Below, piece after piece: positions 17,195 to 29,200 of a DNA stretch of 64,000 bases. The stretch is from Xanthomonas arboricola pv. guizotiae. Lineage in GTDB: Bacteria > Pseudomonadota > Gammaproteobacteria > Xanthomonadales > Xanthomonadaceae. The DNA lies in NCBI RefSeq assembly GCF_002940205.1, contig NZ_MDSK01000019.1, forward strand, positions 1 through 64,000. Reading direction: 5' to 3'. Under the pieces are notes generated by a model. The model did not search any database. It worked only from the letters and a program-made list of their open reading frames with translations, and was not told where the DNA came from. The position numbers were made by a program, and so were the translations under genes. Numbering within the stretch: position 1 is the first letter of the stretch; each line of letters starts with the position of its first letter.

Positions 17195-18459
17195 GCCTGC
17201 AATCTCTCCGCGATCAGGGCCAACAGCTGGTCGGCCAGCTCGGTCTTGCTGCTGCTGGGGAAGCCGCGCTCGCCGCCCTGCCAGTAGGCGGTGGCGGCAT
17301 TGTTGTCGCTTTCGAAGCCGCCGCCCTCGATCCCCACCTGGTTGGCGATGATCAGGTCCAGCCGCTTGGCGGCCAGCTTGCCACGCGCGTAATGCTCCAC
17401 GTCGTGCGTTTCGGCGGCAAAGCCGACCACCAGCTTCAGCGCGCCGGTCTGCGCGGCGACCTCGGCCAGGATGTCCGGGGTGCGCACCAGTTCCAGGGTC
17501 AGCGTCTCGCCGGTCTTCTTGATCTTCTGCGCGACCACCCGCTTGGGGGTGTAGTCAGCCACCGCGGCGGCGCCGATGTAGATGTCGGCCGGGAACGCGC
17601 CCAGCACCGCATCGCGCATCTGCGCAGCCGAGCGCACGTCGATCCGCCGCACCCCGGCCGGGGTGGTCTGGTGCACCGGGCCGCTGACCAGTACCACGTC
17701 GGCGCCCTGGCTGGCGGCGGCAGCGGCCAGGGCATAGCCCATCTTGCCGCTGCTGCGGTTGCCGACGTAGCGCACCGGGTCCAGGTCCTCGAAGGTGGGG
17801 CCGGCGCTGATCACGATGCGCAGGCCCTGCAGTTGCGCGCTGCTGGGCACGAACGCCGGGGCGGCAGCAACCTTGGAGGCGAGCGGTGCGGCGCTGCCGG
17901 CAGCGCCGGCCAGGGCGGCAATGATCGCCGCCGGCTCGGCCAGCCGGCCGGGGCCGGACTCGCCTTCGGCCAGCGGGCCGTCCTCGGGACCGACCACGCG
18001 CACGCCGCGCGCGGACAGGGTCGCCACGTTCGCCTGCGTGGCCGGGTGCAGCCACATGCGGTGGTTCATTGCCGGGGCCACGGTCAGCGGCGCGGTGGTG
18101 GCCAGGCACAGCGTGCTGACCAGATCGTCGGCCAGGCCATGCGCCAGCCGCGCCAGCAGGTCGGCGGTGGCCGGGGCGACGATCACCTGATCGGCCCAGC
18201 GCGCCAGTTCGATGTGTCCCATCGCCTGCTCGGCGGCGCTGTCCCACAACGTGGTGCGGGTGGGCTGCCCGGACAGCGCCTGGAAGCTGAGCGGGGTGAC
18301 GAATTGTTGCGCGCCGCTGGTCATGGCGACCTGCACCTGCGCACCGGCGTCGCGCAGGCGACGGACCAGTTCGAGCGATTTGTAAGCGGCAATGCCTCCG
18401 CCGACGCACAGCAGCAAGCGCTGTCCGTCCAGGGGGCGGGCCTGAGTGGAGCCGGTCAC
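17191..18459 (-). CDS. coaBC: Bifunctional phosphopantothenoylcysteine decarboxylase/synthetase
   Basis: Makes 4'-phosphopantetheine for coenzyme A. The 422-residue protein has an N-terminal FMN-dependent CoaC half (GGGIAAYKS at 20-28, catalytic His82 in [13 protein letters not shown] at 129-136) and a C-terminal CoaB half beginning around residue 215 ([22 protein letters not shown]). In E. coli the CoaC active-site Cys158 sits in ACG; the aligned segment here is [10 protein letters not shown], with Glu165 in that place. Several other bacteria also lack this Cys, so the enzyme may still be active. It heads the dut-phosphomannomutase operon and is divergent from radC. Confidence 0.95.
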   Translation of the reverse strand: MTGSTQARPLDGQRLLLCVGGGIAAYKSLELVRRLRDAGAQVQVAMTSGAQQFVTPLSFQALSGQPTRTTLWDSAAEQAMGHIELARWADQVIVAPATADLLARLAHGLADDLVSTLCLATTAPLTVAPAMNHRMWLHPATQANVATLSARGVRVVGPEDGPLAEGESGPGRLAEPAAIIAALAGAAGSAAPLASKVAAAPAFVPSSAQLQGLRIVISAGPTFEDLDPVRYVGNRSSGKMGYALAAAAASQGADVVLVSGPVHQTTPAGVRRIDVRSAAQMRDAVLGAFPADIYIGAAAVADYTPKRVVAQKIKKTGETLTLELVRTPDILAEVAAQTGALKLVVGFAAETHDVEHYARGKLAAKRLDLIIANQVGIEGGGFESDNNAATAYWQGGERGFPSSSKTELADQLLALIAERLQA

Positions 18460-18555
18460 GTCGGAGTCGTCCTACGGTTACAAGGACAACTAGATTAGCC
18501 GATGCCCCCGTCCGGCCTGATAGGCGTGAGCGATGAGCATCGGCAATCTCGCCAT

Positions 18556-19233
18556 ATGCACATTCACGACTGGCCCACCCACGAACGTCCGCGCGAGAAA
18601 CTGCTGGCGCGCGGGGCGCCTGCCCTGTCCGATGCCGAGCTGCTGGCGATCTTTGTCGGCTCCGGCCTGCGCGGCCAGGACGCCGTCCAGACCGGACGCG
18701 ACCTGCTGCTGCGCCACGGCCCGCTGCGCGTGTTGCTGGATCTCACCGCGCCCGCCCTGGCGCGCCTGCCCGGCCTGGGCCCGGCGTCGGCCTGCAAGCT
18801 CAGTGCGGCGCTGGAACTGGCGCACCGCCACCTGCTGAGCGCACTGGAACGCGGCGACGCGCTCAGCGACCCGCCCAGCGTCGGCCGTTACTTTTCGCAG
18901 CGGCTACGTGCGCGCGCCTACGAGGTGTTCGCGGTGCTGTACCTGGACACCCGCCATCACGCCATCGCCTTCGAGGAAGTGTTCACCGGCACCATCGACG
19001 GGGCCGACATCCACCCGCGCGAAGTGGTGCGGCGGGCGCTACTGCACAACGCGGCGGCGGTGATCGTCGGGCACAACCATCCCTCCGGCAATCCGGAGCC
19101 GTCCGAGGCCGACCGCGCGGTCACCCGGCGCCTGCTGGATGCGTTTGAGCTGGTGGATATCCGCCTGCTGGACCACTTCGTGATCGGCGACGGGCGTCCG
19201 GTCTCGCTGGCCGAGCGCGGCTGGCTGGGATGA
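18556..19233 (+). CDS. radC: RadC family JAMM/MPN-domain protein
   Basis: A 225-residue protein. A UPF0758 N-terminal helix-hairpin-helix-like region ([15 protein letters not shown] near 75-90) is followed by an MPN domain with the metal motif [14 protein letters not shown]. That is the JAMM zinc-binding pattern of a putative metallopeptidase or nuclease-like fold. RadC was once linked to DNA repair, but its biochemical role remains uncertain. The ATG at 18556 opens on [16 protein letters not shown]; the frame is open upstream to 18502 without family similarity. Divergent from coaBC. Confidence 0.93.
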   Translation: MHIHDWPTHERPREKLLARGAPALSDAELLAIFVGSGLRGQDAVQTGRDLLLRHGPLRVLLDLTAPALARLPGLGPASACKLSAALELAHRHLLSALERGDALSDPPSVGRYFSQRLRARAYEVFAVLYLDTRHHAIAFEEVFTGTIDGADIHPREVVRRALLHNAAAVIVGHNHPSGNPEPSEADRAVTRRLLDAFELVDIRLLDHFVIGDGRPVSLAERGWLG

Positions 19234-19319
19234 GCGCGCGGCGGTGACCTGAACCATCGGCCCGACCCCGGGGCGCGCGGTCGGGTAAAATCGGTGGTTT
19301 CGTTCCAAGCAGATCCCAC

Positions 19320-21008
19320 GTGAAAGCCCTACTCCGCGCATTGATCGGCCAAGGCATCGAAGCCTTGCGCGCCAACGGCACCCTGCCTGCCGACACCCTG
19401 CCGCCGGATTTTGTGGTCGAGCGACCCAAGACCCGCGAGCATGGCGACTTCGCCACCAACGCCGCGATGCTGCTGGCCAAGGCCGCGCGCAGCAATCCGC
19501 GCGCGCTGGCGCAGGCGCTTGTGGCGGCGCTGCCGGCCAGCGACGACGTGGCCAAGGTGGAGATCGCCGGCCCGGGCTTCATCAATTTCCATCTCGCCCC
19601 CACCGCCTACCAGCGCGAAGTGGCGCATGTGCTCAAGCAGGGCCACGACTACGGTCGCGGGCTGGCCGGCAACGGCCGCTCGGTGGGCGTGGAATACGTC
19701 TCCGCCAACCCGACCGGCCCGCTGCACGTCGGCCACGGCCGCGCCGCGGCGATCGGCGACAGCCTGGCGCGCGTGCTCGATGCCAACGGCTGGAACGTCA
19801 AGCGCGAGTTCTACTACAACGATGCCGGCGTGCAGATCGAGAACCTGGCCTTGTCGGTGCAGGCGCGCGCGCGCGGACTCACCCCCGACAGCGAGGGCTG
19901 GCCGGAGAACGGCTACCGCGGCGACTACATCGCCGATGTGGCCAACGCCTACCTGGCCGGCGACACCGTCGACCTGGAAGGCCATCTGGTCACCGGCGGC
20001 AAGGACCCTGCCGATCTCGAATCGATCCGCCGCTTCGCGGTGGCGTACCTGCGTAACGAGCAGAACCACGACCTGGCCGCGTTCCGGGTGGATTTCGATA
20101 TCTATTTCCTCGAAAGCTCGCTGTACAAGGACGGCAAGGTCGAAGAGGCGGTGCAGAAGCTGATCGCCTCCGGCCATACCTACGAGGAAGGCGGCGCGTT
20201 GTGGTTGAAGTCCACCGACTTCGGCGACGACAAGGACCGGGTGATGCGCAAGTCCGACGGCACCTACACCTACTTCGTGCCGGACGTGGCCTATCACCTG
20301 ACCAAGTGGCAGCGCGGCTACGAGCGCGCGATCACCGAGCTGGGGGCGGACCACCACGGCTCGCTGACGCGCGTGCGCGCCGGCCTGCAGGCGCTGGAGC
20401 TGGGCATCCCGCAGGGCTGGCCGGAATACGTGCTGCACCAGATGGTCACGGTGATGCGCGGCGGCGAGGAAGTGAAGCTGTCCAAGCGTGCCGGCAGCTA
20501 CGTCACCCTGCGCGATCTGATCGAAGAAACCAGCGCCGATGCGGTGCGCTGGTTCCTGATCGCGCGCAAACCCGACTCGCAGCTCACCTTCGACATCGAC
20601 CTGGCCCGTCAGCAGAGCAACGACAACCCGGTGTTCTACGTGCAGTACGCGCATGCCCGCGTCTGCAGCGTGCTGCGGCAGGCGCAGGAGAAAGGTTACA
20701 AGTACGAGCAGGCGCATGGACTGGCCGAGCTGGCGCGCCTGGACGACGAGCATTCGCTCAACGTCATGGTCGAGCTGTCGCGCTATGCGGAGGTGGTGGA
20801 AATCGCCGGGCAGACGCTGGAGCCGTACCAGATCGCGCAATACCTGCGTGAATTGGCGCACGCCTTCCACACGTGGTATCACAACACCAAGTTGCTGGTG
20901 GACGATGCCGCAGAGCGCGACGCCAAGCTCACCCTCGCCGTCGCCACGCAACAGGTGCTCGCCAACGGCCTGGAACTGCTTGGCGTCAGCGCCCCAGAAA
21001 AGATGTGA
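19320..21008 (+). CDS. argS: Arginyl-tRNA synthetase
   Basis: Charges tRNA-Arg in the cytoplasm. The 562-residue class I enzyme has an N-terminal Add-1 domain, the HIGH-type motif [12 protein letters not shown] after SANPTGPL, and KLSKRAG in the KMSKS position. The C-terminal DALR anticodon-binding domain ends in [12 protein letters not shown]. The start codon is GTG at 19320. A TAAAAT -10-like box lies about 30 bp upstream. It precedes a SPOR-domain gene by 45 bp, and a 6-bp GC hairpin (21011-21026) sits in that gap. Confidence 0.96.
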   Translation: MKALLRALIGQGIEALRANGTLPADTLPPDFVVERPKTREHGDFATNAAMLLAKAARSNPRALAQALVAALPASDDVAKVEIAGPGFINFHLAPTAYQREVAHVLKQGHDYGRGLAGNGRSVGVEYVSANPTGPLHVGHGRAAAIGDSLARVLDANGWNVKREFYYNDAGVQIENLALSVQARARGLTPDSEGWPENGYRGDYIADVANAYLAGDTVDLEGHLVTGGKDPADLESIRRFAVAYLRNEQNHDLAAFRVDFDIYFLESSLYKDGKVEEAVQKLIASGHTYEEGGALWLKSTDFGDDKDRVMRKSDGTYTYFVPDVAYHLTKWQRGYERAITELGADHHGSLTRVRAGLQALELGIPQGWPEYVLHQMVTVMRGGEEVKLSKRAGSYVTLRDLIEETSADAVRWFLIARKPDSQLTFDIDLARQQSNDNPVFYVQYAHARVCSVLRQAQEKGYKYEQAHGLAELARLDDEHSLNVMVELSRYAEVVEIAGQTLEPYQIAQYLRELAHAFHTWYHNTKLLVDDAAERDAKLTLAVATQQVLANGLELLGVSAPEKM

Positions 21009-21053
21009 GCCGGGCCGCATGGCCCGCGACGACGTGATTCGGAGAAGTGGTAG

Positions 21054-21935
21054 ATGGCAGCACGACGCGGTAAGAGTCAGGCGCGACGCAACAGCAGCAA
21101 TGGCACCCCCGGTTGGGTGTGGTTGGTGGCGGGCGCTGCGATTGCGGCAGTGATCTTTCTGGCCGCGCCCAACCTGTTCAAGAAGGACGGCGACGGCTTC
21201 CTGCGCGTCGGCCCGCGCGCCAACCCCGATGCGCAGCCCGAGCCGGTGGCCGATGCCGACGTGGATACGCCGGCCGAGCTGCCCAAGCCCAGCGCGCAAG
21301 CGCCCAAACCGCAAGCCAAGCCGGGCGATGCGCAGACCCAGTACGACTTCTACACCTTGCTGCCCGGCAAGGAAGTGCAGATGTCCGATGCCGAACTGGC
21401 AGCCAGTGCGCGCGCCGAGGAAGCCGCACGTGCGCGCGCGGCATTGGAAGGCAAGCCGGTCGCGCCTGCACCGGGTGCGAGCGTGGCGGCAGCCACGCCG
21501 GCCGCCAGCGTGCCGGTCCCGTTGACCGAAACTGCCGCCAGCGCGCCGAAGCCACTGGCCGAGACCGCCCCGGCCCGCCCGGCCGCCACGCCGGCCCAGG
21601 CCAGCACTGCGGCGCTGACCGCGCCGGCTGCAACCGCTGCGCCGAGGCCGGCAGCGACAGCAGCGGCTGCCACCCCGGCAGCTGCCTCTGCAGTGACCGA
21701 CAACACCCGCTACATCCTGCAGGCCGGCTCGTTCGGCGCCTCCGGCGATGCCGAATCGACCAAGGCCAAGCTGGCGATGATGGGCCTGGCCGCACGCGTG
21801 GAGTCGGCCGACATCAGCGGCAAGACCGTCTACCGCGTGCGCATGGGGCCATACGGCAGCGCCAGCGAGCTGGCCGAAGCCAAGCAGAAGCTGACCGGTA
21901 GCGGCTTGCCCGCCATTGCGATCAAGGCGCAGTAG
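21054..21935 (+). CDS. SPOR-domain cell division protein, FtsN-like
   Basis: A 293-residue bitopic inner-membrane protein. A basic cytoplasmic tail (MAARRGKSQARRN) is followed by one membrane helix at about residues 20-37, a long Ala/Pro-rich periplasmic linker, and a C-terminal SPOR domain (about 215-293; YILQAGSFGASGDAEST to the end). SPOR domains bind denuded glycan strands at the septum. The architecture matches FtsN-type division proteins, and the position after argS is usual in this group. The linker contains many Pro-Ala repeats. The symbol ftsN is not given because the essential short FtsN helix motif was not recognised. Confidence 0.88.
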   Translation: MAARRGKSQARRNSSNGTPGWVWLVAGAAIAAVIFLAAPNLFKKDGDGFLRVGPRANPDAQPEPVADADVDTPAELPKPSAQAPKPQAKPGDAQTQYDFYTLLPGKEVQMSDAELAASARAEEAARARAALEGKPVAPAPGASVAAATPAASVPVPLTETAASAPKPLAETAPARPAATPAQASTAALTAPAATAAPRPAATAAAATPAAASAVTDNTRYILQAGSFGASGDAESTKAKLAMMGLAARVESADISGKTVYRVRMGPYGSASELAEAKQKLTGSGLPAIAIKAQ

Positions 21936-21940
21936 CCGCA

Positions 21941-23285
<1,345 letters not shown>

Positions 23286-23415
23286 CGATGGCCGGCAGCG
23301 CCAGTGCCGCGGTCGCGCCGCGATCCGATGGTGTGGCGGCCGGCGCGTGAGCAGATCGCGCCGCATCCAAGCTGGGTGCGGGACTGCAACCGGCGCACCG
23401 CCAGGGATGACGAAG

Positions 23416-23438
23416 CGCCGCGCATTGCGCGGCGTTTT
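23416..23438 (+). terminator. Rho-independent terminator after the SDR gene
   Basis: Stem CGCCGCGC / GCGCGGCG (23416-23423 and 23427-23434) with an ATT loop followed by TTTT. It lies between the convergent SDR and acyltransferase genes. Confidence 0.85.
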
Positions 23439-23449
23439 GCTCTGCCTAG

Positions 23450-24577
23450 TCAGCCGCGATCGGCGGCAGCCAATGGCCGCGCGCCCGGCCGCAGCATCCT
23501 GTCGCGCAATTGCAGGAACGGGCGCTCCACCGCGTAGTGCAACAGCGCGCCACCCAGCACTGCCACCAGCCCATAAACCGCAAATGCCAGCACGCCCCGC
23601 CCCTCCAGCGCCGGGCCGAACCAGCCCTGGGTGAGATGGAATACGGCCTTGTGGGTCAGATACAGGCTGTAGGAGATGGTCGCCAGCCATGCCGCGCCCG
23701 GCACGCGCAAGCCGCCGAGCACACCGCTGCCGGCGGTGCCGGCGAGCACCAGCAAGGCCAGTCCCAGCGACAGCACCGGCCAGCCCACCGCATTGCCGAT
23801 CAGGCCGGTGCGCTCGCGGAACAGCCACAGTGCCAGCGCCAGAATCGCCACGCCGGCACACAGAATGGCGTTGCCGTGCTGCTGCAGCCGTTGCCACGTC
23901 ATGGGACGAAACACCTTCAGTACCGCCAGCACGACACCGGCCAGCAGACCGTCAAGACGATTCCAGGTCGGGTAGTAGATGTCTTCGATAAACCAGTTGC
24001 GCTGCAGCCCGGCGCCAGCGCTGTCCAGGGCAGTGTTGTGCAACCAGAAGCCGGCGCGCAGCGCGATGCCCGCGATTACCACCGCCACGCACAGCATCAC
24101 AAACCGCGCGGCCGAGGGTCGCCGCAGCAGCAACGTCGCCAGCAACGGAAACAGCAGATAGAAATGTTCTTCCACGCACAGCGACCAGGCGTGCGAGAAC
24201 GCGGCATCACGGCCGTAGTCGACGAACAGGTTCAGGGTGAAGGTGACGAACATCCACCACGGCGCCAGCCCAGGCGACTCGCGAAAGTCCGGCCACGCCA
24301 TGTAGATCACCAGCACCAGCAAGAACGCCGGCAGGATGCGAAACGCGCGGCGCAGATAGAACTCCTTGAAGTCCAGGCGTTGCCCGCGCGCCAGCGGCCT
24401 CAGCACCTGCGTGCCGATCAGGAAGCCGCTCAGGACGAAGAACAGGTCCACGCCCATCCAGCCGTAGCGCGACAACCACGCCCAGTCCGGCCCCAGGCCG
24501 CCGACCACAAAGGAATGGAACAGCATCACCCAGACAATAGCGATGCCACGCAGCAGATCGAGAGCGGGATAGCGCAT
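23450..24577 (-). CDS. Acyltransferase 3 family membrane protein
   Basis: A 375-residue inner-membrane protein with about ten hydrophobic segments. The N-terminal MRYPALDLLRGIAIVWVMLFH and the WMGVDLFFVLSGFLIG segment are signatures of the acyltransferase 3 (OafA/NodX) family, which O-acylates glycans or antibiotics using acyl-CoA. SLCVEEHFYLLFPL is a conserved loop. The start at 24577 places the first helix correctly; the longer frame to 24730 adds a non-membrane tail. It lies 296 bp downstream of the glycosyltransferase gene, on the same strand, with a hairpin between, so it may or may not belong with the NRPS locus. Confidence 0.9.
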   Translation of the reverse strand: MRYPALDLLRGIAIVWVMLFHSFVVGGLGPDWAWLSRYGWMGVDLFFVLSGFLIGTQVLRPLARGQRLDFKEFYLRRAFRILPAFLLVLVIYMAWPDFRESPGLAPWWMFVTFTLNLFVDYGRDAAFSHAWSLCVEEHFYLLFPLLATLLLRRPSAARFVMLCVAVVIAGIALRAGFWLHNTALDSAGAGLQRNWFIEDIYYPTWNRLDGLLAGVVLAVLKVFRPMTWQRLQQHGNAILCAGVAILALALWLFRERTGLIGNAVGWPVLSLGLALLVLAGTAGSGVLGGLRVPGAAWLATISYSLYLTHKAVFHLTQGWFGPALEGRGVLAFAVYGLVAVLGGALLHYAVERPFLQLRDRMLRPGARPLAAADRG

Positions 24578-24825
24578 GCGGGCGATGCAAAGCCGAGGGA
24601 GCCCGATTGTGCGGCATCCCGTCGATGCGACGATGCCGGCGCCGACGCTGGCGCATTCGCCAGCTCGGATCAGTAACGCAGACGCTGTTTCCACGTCACT
24701 CGATCGTGCAGGCCTGGTCCGGTCGACCACCTATCGGCGACAGCAACACGCCCCGGCGGCCCACCCGCGCAGCAGCCGAAGGTCTTCGGTGAGGCCAGCC
24801 GCATTGCCGCAGCCAATCCAATGTT

Positions 24826-24851
24826 GACGCTGTGGCTCCCCCCACAGCGTC
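24826..24851. terminator. 10-bp perfect hairpin between glycosyltransferase and acyltransferase genes
   Basis: Arms GACGCTGTGG (24826-24835) and CCACAGCGTC (24842-24851) around a 6-nt loop, 22 bp after the glycosyltransferase stop. No U-tract follows. It may end or weaken the NRPS-glycosyltransferase transcript before the acyltransferase gene. The rest of 24578-24873 holds no supported gene. Confidence 0.55.
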
Positions 24852-24873
24852 ATCCATCACGCATCGGCCTGTG

Positions 24874-26211
24874 TCATGCGACGGCCTGCTGCTCGATCCG
24901 CACGGCCGGCGCCACCGACACCGCCGGTTGCAGCAATCCCCAGGCTTCCAGCTGCTCCACCGCACGGCCGATTCCGTCCTCCGCGCGGATGCGCTGCCCC
25001 AGCGCGCGTGCCGCCGCGCGCATGCTCGGCGCGCTGGCCTGGACGATGGCATCGGCCAGGGTCTGCGGCTGCAAGCCGACCCGTGCGAGTGCTGGCGGGG
25101 CGACGCCGCGCTGGGCCAGGCAGTGCGCCCAGAACGGCTGGTCGTAACCGAACGGCAGCACCACCGACGGGATCCCCGCAGCCAGCGTCGCACCGGTGGT
25201 GCCGGCACCGCCGTGATGCACCGCCACCGCCACCCGCGGGAACAGCCAATCGTGCGGTGCCTGCTCCAGCTGGAAGAAGCGCTCGGCATCGTCGGATGCG
25301 TCTTCCTGGGCCGCCAGCCCACCCCAGCCGCTGGCCAGCAGCGCGCGTTGACCGGTCAGACGCACCGCCGCCTTGACGATGGCGGTGAGCTGCGCCGCAT
25401 CGCTGCTGATCATGCTGCCAAAGCCGATATACAGCGGTGGCGGGCCGGCCTGCAGGAACGCCTGCAGCGCGGCCGGCGGCTGCCATTGCGGCTGCGGCAA
25501 CTGCCAGAACCCGCTGACCTGGGCCCGGTCCGGCCAGTCCGGCGGACGTGGGCACAGATGCTCGCTATAGCCATACACCACGCGCTGCGCACTGCGATCG
25601 GGGCCACTCCACGGATACGCCGGCAGCCCCAAGGCCGGGCGCACGATGCCGTTGAGCGCCGGGCGCATCAGCTGCCAGCCGGCAAACCGCACCGCGTGAT
25701 GCAGCGCCACGCTCACCAGCCCGGGCAGGCGCACGGTGGGCATCACCATCAACGGCATATGCCGCGAGGCGGTCAGCGGCTGCAATTGCGTGAACACCAC
25801 CGGCACGCCATAGGCCTGGCCCAGGCTATGCGCCAGCAGGCTGGCGCTGCCGACGCCGAGAATCAGGCCGGCATCGGCACAGGCCGCGCGGCCCTGCTCG
25901 GCCCAGTCGCGCGCCCACTCCAGCAGCTGCGCACGCAAGGTGCCCCAGATGCCGCGCCAGCCACCGCGCATCTCGGCGACATCCGGATGGCCCTGCAGCA
26001 GTTTCTGGTGATCGCCGCTGAGCGGGAAGAAGTCCAGCCCATTGGCGCGGATCAGCGCTTCGAAGTTGGCACTGGTCAGCACCCGCACCGGATAACCGCG
26101 CTCCTGCAAGCCACGGCCCAGCGCGATGATCGGGCGCACATCGCCATGCGTGCCCAGGGTGGCGATCAGCACCGGGCGCTGGCGTCCCGCGTTGACGGAA
26201 GACTCAGGCAT
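24874..26211 (-). CDS. GT1 (UGT-like) glycosyltransferase coupled to the NRPS
   Basis: A 445-residue GT-B enzyme. The N-terminal half starts PVLIATLGTHGDVRPIIALG (residues 13-32), as in sterol glucosyltransferases and antibiotic Gtf enzymes. The C-terminal half has HHGGAGTTG (332-340) and PFGYDQPFWA, the nucleotide-sugar binding block of the UDP- or TDP-glycosyltransferase family. No membrane helix or signal is seen, so it is cytoplasmic. Its ATG lies inside the end of the NRPS gene (8-nt overlap ATGCCTGA), which implies that the two products act together. It could glycosylate the NRPS product or a lipid acceptor; the donor and acceptor are unknown. Confidence 0.9.
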   Translation of the reverse strand: MPESSVNAGRQRPVLIATLGTHGDVRPIIALGRGLQERGYPVRVLTSANFEALIRANGLDFFPLSGDHQKLLQGHPDVAEMRGGWRGIWGTLRAQLLEWARDWAEQGRAACADAGLILGVGSASLLAHSLGQAYGVPVVFTQLQPLTASRHMPLMVMPTVRLPGLVSVALHHAVRFAGWQLMRPALNGIVRPALGLPAYPWSGPDRSAQRVVYGYSEHLCPRPPDWPDRAQVSGFWQLPQPQWQPPAALQAFLQAGPPPLYIGFGSMISSDAAQLTAIVKAAVRLTGQRALLASGWGGLAAQEDASDDAERFFQLEQAPHDWLFPRVAVAVHHGGAGTTGATLAAGIPSVVLPFGYDQPFWAHCLAQRGVAPPALARVGLQPQTLADAIVQASAPSMRAAARALGQRIRAEDGIGRAVEQLEAWGLLQPAVSVAPAVRIEQQAVA

Positions 26212-29200
26212 ATTCGGCCACCCCGTCGCTGGCGGTAGCGATGCTGCCAGCGCGTTGCGCGGCTTTGGCAGTGGCCGCATGCAGCAGTGCACTGAGCGTA
26301 GCCGAATGCGTGGACGACAGCATCGAGTGGTGGTCGCTGTCCAGCACATGCAGCTGCAGGTTGCGCACGTAGGGGCGCCAGGCCTGCGGCCGGTAATCCA
26401 CCCACACCGTATCGTCGCCGCCGGAGGTCATGCGCACGCTCGCTTCGACGAACACCACATCCTGGTCCAGCGGCTTGGGACGATGCCGCCGCGCCAGATG
26501 CAGGTGGTGCTGGGTCATGCCGCCCATGTCGTCCAGCAGCGTGGGGCGTTGTTCGAGCAACTGGCGCACCGCGGGCAGTTCGTTCAACCCGTAGTGATCG
26601 CACAGCAGGCTGGCCAGTTCGGCCACCGTGGTCGGCATCGGCTGGCCATGTGCCGGATGCAGGCCCAGCGCATGCACCGAGGCACGCACGCTCTCCGATT
26701 CCGGCAGCGACGCGGCCTGCTCCAGGTGCGGATAGCTGTCGAGCATCGCCAGCAATTCGACTTCTTCGCCCAGTGCATGCAGTTCGGCGGTGATGGCATG
26801 GGCGATCAAGCCGCCCAGCGACCAGCCGATCAATCGATACGGCCCCTGCGGCTGCACCGTGCGCAGCCGCGCCAGATAGTCGCGCGCGATCGCCTCGATG
26901 CTTTCCGGGCGATGCTGGGGGTCGCTCAAGCCCGGCGACTGCAACGCATACACCGGCCACTGCGGATCCAGCTGACCGAGCAAGGTGAGATACGACCAGC
27001 CCAGGCCGACCATCGGGTGGATGCAGAACAGCGGCGGCGTCCCCGGGGAGCCTGCACGCAGCGGCAGCAGCACGCCGAGCGGATCGTTCGGGATCTGCGC
27101 GTTGCGCTTGATCACCTCGGCCAGGCCGGCGATGGTCGGCGCATGGAACAGGGTACCCAATGGCAGTTCGACACCGAACGTCTGCGGGAAGCGTGCGGCC
27201 ATTTCCGCCGCGCGCAGCGAGTCGCCGCCGAGCTCGAAGAAGTTGTCTTCCACACCCACCACTTCGATGCCCAGCACGTCCTGCAGCATCGCTGCCAGCT
27301 GCTGTTCGAGCGCATCGCGCGGCGCCACATGCGCGCGCTGCGGCAGCGCACCCGGCGAGGGCAAGGCGCGGCGATCCAGCTTGCCATTGGGTGTCAGCGG
27401 CAGTGCCTGCAACGGCACCCACAAGGAGGGAATCATCGACGCCGGCAGGCGCTGCTGCAGATGCGCACGCAACACCTCGGGCGTTGGCGTCGCACCGTGC
27501 TTGCCCACCACATACGCCAGCAACTGCAGCGCGTCGTGGTCGCCATCGCGATGACCGACCACCACCGCCTGCGCCACCTGCGAATGCAGCAGCAAGGCAT
27601 TTTCGATTTCGGCCGGCTCCACGCGGTGCCCGCGGATCTTCAATTGCGCGTCTGCGCGGCCGATGAACTCCAGCATGCCGTCGCGGCGCTGACGCACGCG
27701 GTCGCCGGTGCGGTACATGGTGCTGCCGTTGTCGGCGAACGGGTCGCGCATAAACCGCTCGCTGGTCAGCACACGCTTGCCGCGATAGCCCTTGGCCACG
27801 CCCGCGCCACCGATGTACAACTCGCCGATCGCGCCGGTCGGCAGCGGTTGCCGCTGCGCATCGAGCACGTAGACGCGCGTATTGAGCAGCGGCCTGCCGA
27901 TCGGCGGGGCGGCAGCGTCGGTGAGCTGCAACGGCATGATGGTCGACCAGATCGTGGTTTCGGTCGGCCCGTACAACTGGGTCAGGCGCCCGACCCGGCT
28001 CAGCAACTGGGTCGCCAGTTCCGGCACCAGGGCTTCGCCGCCGACCAGGGCGTGGATGCGGTCCAGCGCCAGATCCTGGTTGGCCAGCAGGATGCGCCAC
28101 AGCGACGGGGTCGCCTGCACCACGCTGATCTGCTCCTGCGCGATCAGCCGCGACAGGCTGCGTGGATCGTGGGTGATGCCGGCCGGTGCGATGACCACGC
28201 GCGCGCCCACCAACAACGGCAGATACAGCTCCAGCCCGGCGATATCGAAGGTGATGGTGGTGACCGCCAGCACGCGGTCGCGCGGGCGCAACGCAAGCTC
28301 ATGCTCCATCGCATGCAGGAAATTGAACAGGTTGCGATGGCTGATTTCCACGCCCTTGGGCGCGCCGGTCGAACCGGAGGTGTACAGCACATAGGCCGTA
28401 CCGTCCGGCGTGACCAGCGGCGCGATCGCCGCCGGCAACACCGCCGGACGCGGATCCAGCCAGACCATGCCGCCGAGCAGATAGCGCTCGCACAACGCCG
28501 GCTCGCAGACCAGCGCGATGGCACCGGAATCGTTGAGCATCTGCCGGTTGCGCGCGGCCGGGCTTTCCGGGTCCAGCGGCAGATACGCCGCCCCGCTCCA
28601 CATCACCGCCAGCAAGGCCACCAGCAATTGCTCGCCGCGCGGCAACGCGATGGCGACCACGTCGCCGGGGCGGACGCCATCGGCCGCCCATTGCGCGGCG
28701 ATGCGCGAGGCCAGCTCGCACAGCGTGGCGTAGTCCAGGGTGCGGTTGTCGTACTGCACCACCACTGCCGCCGGCATCAGCTCGGCACGCTGCAACATGC
28801 CGTGCAGCAGCGTGGCCGGCTCCGGCAGTGGCGCGGCGGTGGCGTTCCAGGTGTGCAACAGGCGGCGGCGTTCCGCATCGCCCAGCACATCAATCTGGCC
28901 CAGCGCGCATTCCGGATCGGCCAGTACCGCATCGGCCAGATGGGTCAGGCGGCGGCAGTGTTCGGCCAGCTCGTCGCTGTCGTAGAGCGCCGGATTGGCA
29001 TCCAGATCGAAGCGCAACGCGGCACCGTCGCCGCGCTCGTAGCAGAAGACGGTCAGATCGTCGGCCGGGCCGTTGGACAGGTTATGCGGCATCGAATAGG
29101 CTTGGCCAAATCGCATTGCGTAATCGAAGGCTTCGATGTTCACTGCCAAGCGTGCGAACTTCTGATCGATCCCGAACATGCCCAGATCGCGACGCACGTC

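Noticed and set aside
19310-19330. A parS-like CACGTGAAA at the argS start
   Set aside because: Only half of the 16-bp palindrome matches and it overlaps a start codon; parS usually is a full inverted repeat.
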